From NCBI GenBank assembly GCA_024762935.1, contig JANTGK010000014.1, positions 1 through 33,575 of the forward strand: a stretch of DNA of 33,575 nt. Reading direction: 5' to 3'. This document shows, piece after piece, positions 7,491-19,400 of the stretch. The notes below the pieces were generated by a model. The model was given only the letters and a program-made list of their open reading frames with translations. It did not search any database and was not told the DNA's origin. The stretch comes from Candidatus Peregrinibacteria bacterium. Its GTDB lineage: Bacteria > Patescibacteriota > Gracilibacteria > CAIRYL01 > GCA-016699755. Made by a program: the position numbers and the translations under genes. The first letter of the stretch is position 1; each line of letters starts with the position of its first letter.

Positions 7491-10400
7491 TGAGAGAAAG
7501 TAAGATCTTCTGGAACGACGATAAGTTCACTCTGGGCGAATACTTCTGAATCATCCTCTGAAGTAATCGCAGTAAAAAGGGTGTCTCCTGGTCGAATATC
7601 AGCAAGAAAATCAAGTAGTGATTTTGGACTATCAGAGTATCCAGGAGTGAGATAAATACCACTCGGAAGATCTATAAATTGTACTTCAAAATCAAACTCA
7701 GGACAACCATCTTCATCATCTATTCCATCAAGGTCTTCTGGCACCTCTGGACAAAGGTCAAAAGACTGATGATCTCCCATAATCTTCTGCTTCATATCCT
7801 CAAAGAAACGACTCACTTGGTAGGACTCAAGGGAGTGAAATCGAGAATATGAAAAAACTTTTTTTAGAAAAGAAGAGCTTTCTCTCCAAAAAAAATGTTG
7901 AAATCGAGACATTTTCCGAGACGAAGATTCTTTTGGGAGAGGAAGAAAAGGTTTTGGAGAATAGAATTTTCTCTGAGGTATTTTATCAGAAATCATAAAC
8001 ATCTGATTTGAAGAAGAGCGGACAACAAAATCAAATTGAACTGTCCCATATGCATCGACGAGCTCTAAAACAAGTGGGTCATCGTAGTTGTCAGAATTCT
8101 TTGCTCGAAAAGTAAAGGATTTATCTATAATCTTTGGTTCTCCAAAAACTGAAAAGAGAGCAATAATCGTATCACCTGAAAATACAGCAGCACCACCAGG
8201 AAAATCAGGTGCATCTCCCGGAATATTTCCTATCTCATACTCATTATCAGATATACGATCAGAAAGATATACTCCATTTGAAAAATGACTCGCCCTCTGT
8301 GGTGTGATTTCATCAGAAACAATGAGGGCATCACTATTTCCATCAGCAATTTGAATGACCTCTGCTAATACTCTTCCGGTCTCAGTATATGTAATAGCCG
8401 CTTTCCCAGAGTTTGTTGAAATGAGTGAAACAGCATCTGAAACAAGATGTATTTTTCCATTGGAAGCATCAATTCGCGCTAAAAGATTCCCAATGCGATC
8501 TCGTAATTCTGCCCCAAGGACACCTGATAAATCAGCAATGGTATAGTCACCAAATTCATCCGTTACATATTTCCCTGCATCATTTGATGAAGCACTAGTG
8601 AGTTTCTTTAATTTTCCCATACGTTCACGAAGAAGAATAAAAGGAACCCCCGGAATACGAGGTGTTGTATGACCAGTAACAATCCCCTGAGAGAGTTTTT
8701 TAGTATCAATGACAATCTCAGGTGATGTAACGGTGACATGAATTTCCTTTTCAGTGAAATTCCCAGAAGAATCTGTCGCTCTTACAGAAATAATATGTTC
8801 ACCAGGAGTAGTGGGGACATAGTGAGCACCTTCTCCTTGAAAATCTGGTATACCATCGCCATTAACATCCCATTCTACTGTAACAGGTTTTTTCATTCCT
8901 TCTTCTTTTACAGGAGGAAAAATACTGGAAACATCTGTATTCTTCTTTTTTTTCAGTTCATCAATGTTTTGTATTGAAGAAGAGTCACTGGAAGGAGTTT
9001 TTTCAGGAAAAAGGTGATCTGTTGGTGTCGTTTCCTCTGGAAGAGAGTTCATTTGAACAGTGGCTTCCTCATCAAGAGATTGTGGGAGAAGAATGTCTGA
9101 ACCTCCATCATTTCCCCCAAGATCAATAACGGGGACCGTCAAATCAATACCTTCAAAAAGAAACTTTTCCTGATCAAGAGTACCCATAATAAGGGGGGCA
9201 AAGAGATCCTGAGTGGATTCCAAAATACCCATACGTATTTCTGAACCGGTAGAAAGACCTCCTGGCCGAATCTCATATACTCGAATGTACCATTGTTTTT
9301 CTGGTGGAAGAGAAAATCGCTCATATTCCTTTGTCAGTTCCCTCACCATAATATTTCCAGTAAAAGTATGGTCTTCCACAGTTACCGTCCTGTTTGGCAC
9401 ATAATATTTCCCATTGTTCTCTTCAGGAATATATCGTGATGGCAAAAGAAGAACCTGATACTCTTCCCCCACCATTTCCTGAGATTCCTCCAGAAAATAG
9501 TCTTCTTGATGATCTCGAGCATCAATGAGGATTCCCAGAAGTTCACTGTCAAAATGAGCAGAATAACGGACTCGAACATCTGAAGACCGAGAACGAACAT
9601 GCACATTTTTTACTGCTGGTGCCAGTGGAACAAATTGAGAATACTTTCCAATCTCAGGAGGAGTATTGAGTGAATACATAGGAGAAGATTCAGTGAAATT
9701 CTCCTTTATAAAAATACTGTACCGATTTGAAACAATCATCTCTTCATCACCATCACCGTCAAGATCTCCCATAATGGTCGATTGAAGCTGACGCGTAAAT
9801 TCATCACTTGAAATAAGCTTTTTCCCGGTAAGAGAACCATCTTCATTGGTACACTGAGCATACATTCCATCTTGACGAGAGCTCCCCCCCGAAGAAGATT
9901 TTGCGAAAACAGAATAAGCATTCGGCACAATCTCCGGAGAAACAGGCTCCTCTTGAGAGGAATCATCTGGCATTTCAAAAGGAATAAGTTCAGAAAGGTT
10001 CATTTGTATATCAGTATCGTAGACCTGAGCTGCCAATACAGAATCAGCAACATATTCTCCTTTTATTTTTGTAAAATCTCTTGATGCCAGGAGTGTTTTT
10101 CCTTCTTGGATTAATTCGTGTTGAAGGGCTACCACTTTTTTTCGAAGATCCATAAGCTTTTCAGCAGCTGCAAATTGATCAGGAAGGTGTATGGGGGCTT
10201 TCCCCATACGACGACGAATTTCTGCTGGTGTGTACATCTTTTGCTGAGGGGAAATGATTTGTTCTAACACCGTTGTAAAGTTGCTACGAAAACGAGCATA
10301 TGTATCTCTATTCTCCCGTGAAACATGTGAAAAGATATCTTCAAGATCAACATCCTGTTCTTGGCCGGTATGAGCACCTCCCCCATATTCTCTGAGCCCC

Positions 10401-13400
10401 TGATTAATACTGTTCTGTACACTTGCAGCCTCTTTTCGAAGGTCAGTGACTGCTTGATTCCAAGGTTTAAAGAGATCTTTTGTAATTTCTATAAAATTTT
10501 CGCCAAGAGACATATCAAGGTTCACCTCAATCGTAATCTCTAATCTCCGGATAGAAGGAATAACAATATCTTCAAAAAGTGCTCCAGCAAAATCTATTCG
10601 AAACATTTTCAGTGCAGGACGAGCTGTTATCCCCTCGATAAGACTTTTGAGCTCTGTTTTTTCATCAACAGTATAAAAACCCTTATTATAAATACATGCC
10701 AGAACGAGAATTGGTTTTATGACTCCAATAAGACTCTTGAGACCATTTGGAAAATCTGGAAGCTTTGGAACGGGAGGAATATCAGGGAGTGTTATTTTCG
10801 GAACTGGAGGAAAAGGGGGAAGCGGAGGCACCACCAAAAGCTGAGGAAGCTGAGGGACCCCAGGAAGACGGACATTCCAAACAGGTGCACCCAATAAATT
10901 CAGTCTTTCGAGTTTTGGAAAGAGAATCGGAACAAAATGCAATTTTGGTCGGGGGACGGGTATTCGCACTCCCCCTTTAATACGAGAGAGGTCAATGACT
11001 ATATCAGGGAGTCGTGGAAAACGAATAATCGGAGGGGAAAGAACAGCATTGAGTGTTGACTCAAAAACGCCAGTAACCGCCTCTCCACGACCACTTCGAC
11101 AAAGAGGGCAATATTTTTCATAATCGGTAAAGACATCTTTAAGCGAAGCCCAAATCTTTAGGGTATCTTGCCCCAAATACCAAAGTTCTATCCACATTTC
11201 GAGCCGGATTTTATTTCGAACAAACCAATTGGAGAGGTAGAGAACAGATGTATCTAAAAAGCACACTACTTGACTGAGCCATTGAGCCGCTATCATATCA
11301 AGATTTGCGACCATTCCCGGTTGAGCCAAATACCCCTTTAAAATGAGCATATTATTCTTAGCGGTATCTACAAGATTTTCTGCATCAATAAGTATTCTGT
11401 CTGTAAGTATTTTTGTCTTTTCGCATTTCTCGGGGTTTTCATTCTGTACTTCTTTCGGACACCCAGTCCATTCTTCTCCGGCATCTATTATCTGTCTTTC
11501 TGCATCTTTAGTCCAGCTTTCAAGATCCTGCATAAGAGCAAAAATATGTGATCGACTGATATATGGAACCTTTACATACACATCAATGGGATCAAGGGTC
11601 ACAAGAGGAATATTATTAAATGTATTATAGATATCCTCAAATTTCCCAAGCGTCTCTCGTGCATCTCCTCGAAATGCACTCGCTGCTTTAACTGCCTCTT
11701 TCATATTCTCTTTCACAAGAGCCTTTTTTTCCTCATCAGTCATGCCGTCATACTCCTGCCTGGAGATAAAGGCTTGTATATCACTTTTCATACCCTCCAT
11801 TCCTCCAGCAGCTCGTTTTGTAAGATTCTCACCTCCATCAAGCATTTCTCCACCAACAGAACTCGTTGTATCAAATGCACCCTTCAGAGACTTTGCTACT
11901 TCTTGTGTACTAAAAGTAGAAAAGTCTGGATAATAAACGGTAATACTCGGTACTTTAGTAAGCATCCCTTGAAATTCCGCCATTTGTTCATACACCCAAT
12001 TCCATGGGAAATTAATTACCCGCTTATTATTGCCAGTATTATATGAAACAGTAAATGAACCGATGTTATCGAGCTGGTAGAGGAGACCTTTTAGACCTCC
12101 TGTAGTATTCGATTCCACCTGTGCTGAAGGTTTGGTGTCACTCAGTACTGAGCAACTTTGACCTGTACCCTCAAAATCAGTAGCTGAGCTGTAGTCTTGT
12201 TTCTTCCCATCATATCCATCTTCATTACATGCCCAATTGAGTTTTGCTGGAGCAAAAGCCACACACTTCCCTGTATGATCTCCAAATGGACCAAAACAGA
12301 GAGCAACCGCAACAGCTCCTGTAAGAGTTGGTGAGAGATAAATTCGAAATGGAGAATTTGATGTATTACAGCTCGGTCCACTACAGACAAACGGGAGACT
12401 GCCTAATAATCCGAATACAGGGAGTCCATATGGAATTTGCCCAACAAGTTTTCCCTTTGCTGCTCGGACTATACCAAGGCTCGTTCCCAGGTCTGAAATT
12501 GGCTCGGTAAGAGAAGATGAAGCACCTGCCAATTTATCACCAACAACAGCAAGACCATCAGTAATGGCTGGATGAAACTGCTTCATTTCTTCACCGATAT
12601 TGAGATCAAACCCAAGCCCACCGCTTATTCCTGTAACACCTCCTCCTGGTGATATAGTATTTCCACCTCCTCCACTAAGAGCTGCGGCTATTGTTTCAAA
12701 AATATTTATTTTTCCCGGCACAAGAAAAGCATAATTTATAGGAATATCAAGACACCCCCCATCACATGTGGAATACTCCATCACTTCATCTACAGCTTCT
12801 CCGATACCACCAAGAATACTATTGGAGGTATTTCCTTCTTCATCAAAATTACCAAGCGTCTGATCCCAGGCATCAGGAATTCCATCTCCATCAGAATCAG
12901 TCTGATACGGACCAGAAAAAGAATCCACCATCTCTTCAATACCTCCTGCACCAGCCCCCTCTTCGTATTTGTCTGGAGTACAACCATTATTCGGATCATT
13001 TTTTGTTAGTACTCCATTTTCGTCTTCATCTGCTGCATCTATAACTCCATCATTATTCGTATCGACCCAATCAAGAATCCCATCCCCATCAAGATCATCT
13101 TCTGTCGCAGATAAAACATTACAGGTAGTATCACTATCATTGCTGATGTCCTCTATAAACTCTGGTGGCGGATATGCATCGGCAGCTTCAAAATATTTTT
13201 CAAATATTCGTTTTCCTGTTGTCAGGTAGTGAAGATTTCCAGAAAGACCAGCAAGAACAACAGTAATATCCGGAAGACCATCAGCAGGATAGTCAGGTGC
13301 AAAATCAAGGTTATCTCGAACCAATACCGTTGCAGCAGATTCACCCATCATTGTGGCATCAAAATACATCTCTAAAGATTCACCAGGATTTAATTGAATA

Positions 13401-16400
13401 TTGAGCACATGAATGCGCCCATCGCCCATAACCTGTACTTCGGGTTTATCTCGTCCTACAGGCCATGATTCTGGAACCCGTACTTGGCCACCCTGAACAT
13501 GAAGAGCGGTATGAAGAATATGAGCAGTTGAAAAATGAAGCTTTTCAGTCGATGTATTTTCTACCCGCAACGTAAACTCTGCTGTTTCTCCTTTTAGAAG
13601 AGCCCCCCCATTCACATCAGAAGCAAAGAGTGAAACACTAATCTCATGAAGAGCGAGAAGTGGTGCAAAAAGACCAATACGCTGATACTGTGTTGAAGAT
13701 GTGCCAGAAAAATCCTGTGAAAATGAATCTGGATTTTTCTCTTGAAACCCTTTCAGCATATCCCAAGTACTGGTTGTATTCTCTGTCTCTGTATTATTTG
13801 TCTCCTGAGAGATATCAATTCCTTCTTTCAAAAAATACTGTTCATATGTCTCAATTCCAACCGCAGCTCCTTCATTGGTTCCGAGAGAAAGAGGATAAAA
13901 TTTTTGTACTCGACTCGAAAGATCCGGTAAAGAAACCATTGTGTTATTTGTTGCAAGATTTGTACCATCAAGCTTTGCACCAAAAGCTCCTACAATAGTT
14001 TTCGATTCCTCATGAAACCCTGTTTGGTCTCCCCAGTAGACACTAATATTTCCTGATTTTTCATGAACAAGGATGTCTGGATATTCGTCTCCATCAAAAT
14101 TTGCTACCTGAAAAGACTCAAACGACCCCACTGGTAAGAGAATCTCTTTGTACGATTCGATATACTCATCTCGATTATGATAAGCAGCAATTTTTCCATC
14201 CCCATCAAGAAGAAAAATGTCATCTAAATCATCACCATCATAATCTACAGCTGTAAGGAACGAAACCCCTGAAGGATGGCGAAATATTTCTCCAACATTT
14301 CTAAACTGCATCCCTCCAAGATTTTTTACCATTTCCACTTCACCTTTTGCACTCGCAAAAAGAATATCAGGCAGAGTATCTGCATCTGCATCAAAAAGTG
14401 CTGTCGCTATTATTTTTTTTGTAGCGCTCCGATACACTTCTTCTCCAATACCCCGATTAAACCCAGTAACAAGTTTTTGATCCTGAGAAAGTGATACGGT
14501 TGGATCTCCCAAAAGGACCCCGCTTGGACCAAAGTTGTATTTTGTCGCATCGCCAATTATTGCTCCCGAAGCAAATTGGAGGGCAAAGTTGTCATCATTA
14601 TTAAACCCGAGAGCAAAATTATTTGCCGCTCGTTCTAGTGCTCTCCCTCCAGAAGGAAGAATGCTCGACTCTTTATCACCAGAAACTGAAAACCCCTGCG
14701 AACCATCATCATTCCCCACAAGAGGAAAGAAGTCTGTTTCTCCAACAGGAAAACTCAGCGGAGTCATCTCTGCATGAACAAATGTAAATGTTCCTACGAC
14801 AATATCATCATTGAGAACAAGAGAGAAAACAGGAACTTCATCACCGCCGGAAAATTGAAGAGAGAATCTATTGTCGGCAATAATAAATGATCCATTTGAC
14901 TGAACCAAAAGGGCTGGTTTTCCCTCATAAAGAATGTGAAGACCGTCTTCCTCAGTCATATCCGAAAGGACTCCTGATTCATCATGATTATCAAACTGAA
15001 TATATGATTCCTGTGATGGCTTGTCTGATAATCCTACAAGATCTACACCGTTAGGATACGAAAGCATAAACTCAGAAATGGAGGTAGAAGTGAACGTATC
15101 AAAAGCTCTTACTTTGAGAGGAGAAAGAGATGAAACTGAAAAAATTACTCTCGAATCAAAAGCGGTTGCCCCTCCATCTCGATTGACATTAAATCGAGGA
15201 AATTGAACTATATTTTTATTCAATGATGAAATGACTGCCTGTGTTCGACCGGAAAACAGAATGCGATTTGCAATGGGGTCTCCATCTTCAGCAAAATTGG
15301 CAAAATCAGATCCCAAAAGGCTCCCTACTAGAGAGTTAGAACCAATTCTCTGAATAGTTTTTCTCGATATTTTTTCTACGACTTTTACCTCCTTCAGAGT
15401 ACTCTTCAATCCAGGATACTGAATAATGATTCGAGCAGTTCCAGCTCTTCTCCCTCCAATAAGAGTAAAATTCCCATTTTCATGTGATTCGACTCGTAGC
15501 AAATCGGATGTTGCATGAGTCACCTGCACCGTTGGTTGGCCAGGAATGAAACGCTCCCTTCCCATTGAATCAACTGCCACTACCTTTGTTTGGATTTTTT
15601 CACGAAGCCCAATAGCTTCTGGGAGATTTCGAATCTCAAGACCCTGTGCTGCAAAAGAATTTTCATCGCCACCAAGCAATATTTCTGCAGGAGAAAATCC
15701 AGGTAAGGTCACACTTACAAGGACAGGTGTAGAAACATTGAGTGTAATTGAGGCTTTCCCCATACCATTGGAAAGAGGAACAGAAGGAGTAATTACTGAA
15801 GCCAAAAGAGGGTCAGAAACCGCAACAGAAGCAGTTCCAAAAAAATTGGTTAATGCTTGCCCTCTATCGCCAACCGGACGAATAAGAACTTCTTTCATTG
15901 TCCCATCTTCTGAGGTTGAACCTTCGGTCAAGACAATTGAACCAGATTCAACGGCGGTAAAGAGAAGTGATCTCTTTGGAAACCCATCAGAAAATACCGT
16001 TACCTTTGCTGTGGGGTCTGTAACTCGAATACGAACAGAATATTCACCTGAATATGTCACTTCTGAGAGAGCCTGAGACCCATCTAAAAATTCGGCTCCG
16101 GAATCGATTTCTAGGTCAAAAGGAATTCCTCCACCAAGAATATTCCCATCTGCATCTTGAAAAACAAGATGAATATCTGTTTCTGATCCAACAGGAATTT
16201 GTGTTCCCAGTGATGACGAGAGAAACATTTCAGAGCCAGGTGGAACATCTGGAAAACCGGGATCGACAATGAGGTCATAATCCTCAGAAGACCCAAAATC
16301 CATGATGTTCGTATAATTACATTGATTCGTCATTTCAATCTTTACCGGTGCATCGAGTGTTTCCTCCATCCAGCACTCAAATGCCGGCAGCCATTTGAGA

Positions 16401-19400
16401 AGAGAAACAGCATCCCCGTATTTTGCACACTTTCCTTCTTTTTCTTCAGAAATTTCATCTGTATTTTCTTCTGACTCTTCTTCCGGTGTCTTTTTCAGGG
16501 CATTGTCCCATTGAGGATCTTCCCCAGACAGGAGTACTGGTGTTTTCCCTTCCCACCAGAGCTCTTTAGAATTTCCGTGAGCCCGAAAAGATGAAAATTC
16601 ATAACCAGTGTTCCGTCCCAAAAGATCTGAATGCGTCTCATCACCAAGATAGAGTTCAATAATGCGACTATGTTTTTCATCTGGAGTAAGATACTGCCAT
16701 CGGAAGAGTTCAAAAAGAGCATCTCCTCCAACATTTTTAATGAACTGATTATCTGCCCCCAAGAGAAATCCAGCAGCAGGAATATTGGTCACAGGAACAG
16801 CAAGGGTTTCAGTAGCCTGAATATCATCAGCGACTGTTTTTTCACGTTTATATTTTTCTGGCCATACATAACCCTCTTTTGGAAAGGTGTCCCCAATGTC
16901 ATTTGCATTTGTTGTTCTCCAGGGATAGATAGGTTCATATCCTCCATCTCCATCTTCACACGTATATCCGCTATTGTAATATGGAAACCGGTAAAAGACC
17001 TCTCCACCCTTCTGAGAAAACTCCAAAAATCCTGGAAGCTCTTTTATAAGCTCAACTTCTGCAAGATTTTCAAAATCAAAAACTTTTGACTGGGCTAATT
17101 GCTCAAGAGCATCCAACAAAACATCATCTGAAGTATCAGCAAGCGGAAGAAAAAAGTTCTTTTCTGCATCTGGATAGGTACTCTTTAAAATATTCTCCGC
17201 CTCTTCCCGAAAAGAGTTCAAAATATCATTAAGAGGAGGACCATCTTCGGGAATTCGGGGGACAAGACGACTGCCATCATGCGCAAGTCCATACTTTCGA
17301 ATCAGGAGAAAAGAAATATATGACTCATAGTTTGAGAGAGTCATTTCTGAACGGATCTCGTCTTCTTTCTCTTGAAAAAGTTTTACAAGAGTCTCTTCTG
17401 ACCACTCGAGTGTCAGATTGTCAGTTTCAAAATAGTCCCGAGAAAAAAAGTCAGGAAACTCAAGGGGGACAAGATTTCCAGCTGGTCCCTGAAAAGTAAT
17501 CTTTCGCTTGTCATCAGAAGGAATCACACCAGAAAAAATATTCTGAAATGCTCCTTTCAGTGTTTCAGGACGCGGCTGATTATGAACAACGATACTCGAT
17601 ACATCCCGAAGACGATAGAAGGGAATTTCCCAAGCATCATTCCAACCCCCAGGCTTTTCATAAAAATACCCTTCTGGACTTCCTGAGCATCCCAAACCAT
17701 AACCTCTCTGAAATGCATTCTCACCCCAATCTGTTTGCCAATGAGACCCCTGAAAGGCAAATGGTTCTGCCACTTGAGGCATAGTAAAATGAGTATTATT
17801 CCGAGCCAAAAGAGGCACATCTGGATAAAGACATTCCTGAAATGTCGGTTCATCTTTTTGGTTGACGTTGATTCCTCCTTCATAATCAAAAACATTTTCT
17901 TCAGCCTTTGTTGGCTCACACTTATCTGGCTCATTCAAATTACGAATACAGCACCCCCCAAATTGTGGACATTCCCCACGATCATTCAAATCACCTTGCG
18001 CAAACTTGTTCCAAAGATGAGTCAATTCTGCAAGCTGCGAATTATCACCAAAATCTCGTGGTGACTGTACTTGAGACCCACGCAAAAGAGAGCATTGCTC
18101 GGGTTTCGTTACCTGAGATGCCTCCATTCCATGAAAAAATGGATTCTGAAATCGAACACCTCTCTCAGGGTCAACATCGTCTAACCATCCAGTATAAGGA
18201 AGAGTGGATCCAGGGTAGTAATAATAACTTCCCCAAAGACCATCAAGAATCGGAACTGGTTTTTGCCAATGATGCTCGACATAATCAGTAATACGTGACT
18301 CTGTTTTCAGAGAAAACTCTCGTAAAAACTCACGAGAGAGGATATCCATTTTTGTAATAAGATGTGGAATAGAATCAGCCGTATCTTCTCGAAAACTCCA
18401 TCTTCCTGTATTTCGAACCTTTGTATCAGCATCTCCGAGATACCCTTCAACCACTTTTATATACTCAGGAAGGAGTTGTCGAATGCGACGATAAGTAGTG
18501 GCATCTGGAAATGGGAGAACAGACCCTGTATCTGTAACGCCAGAAAGAGATGACTTCATCTCCTCTATTTTCCCTTTCAGATCATCAAGGGAGACAAGAG
18601 AGGAATCACTTGGATCAGAAGGAACAAAAGAGTGAGAAATACTTTCTTCATCAAGAGAAGAAAGGTCTGTAAGAGATGATGAATACTTTTCAAAAAGGAG
18701 AGTGACATCATCAAGCAGCGTCTTATTATACCGAAGAAAGGCAAGATCAGCAGAAAAACGTTGCTGAGCTGATTCATACATATCCTTCCAGAGAGGATTG
18801 ATGGACTGAGCTTCATCAATCATATCGGCGAAAAAGAGAGCCTGATCAGATGATTCTCCTTCGCCCCGATGAAATGTGTGATTTTTATCAAAATACTGAG
18901 AAAGCCACTGCTGCTCAGTTTTTTCTGAATTTTTGGGGGCACGAATAACACCATGAAAGATTTCAGCTTTCATAAATGAATTCTCTTCATTTTCACGAAA
19001 AACCTGAGAAATATCATCCCAAATAAATGCAACATCCTCAAAATCTGTATAAGGAAACAGAGAGGCTCCATCGTATGTCGGAGTACGGACTACAGGAAGG
19101 GGAACGTTTCCAATAAGAATGGTTCCTGTAAGACGAAAAAATTGATTTTCTCTCCGATGCCCCTCAAAATACAAACGCTCGAGAACAGAAAAGATTTCTC
19201 CAGGAGAAGTGTCCGAAGAAACAGGAAGGATAAGTGTCTTTGTAAATGGCAACGCAGCTTGTACATCTTTTGCATACCGGAAGATTTTTCCCGATATACT
19301 GGTTTCATCATCAACATCTTCTTGAAAAAGTGAGTTTTCTACAAATACAACAACAAGGTTTTGTTCCCCTTCTTGTATTGCAGCCTGAGAACCAGGCGTT

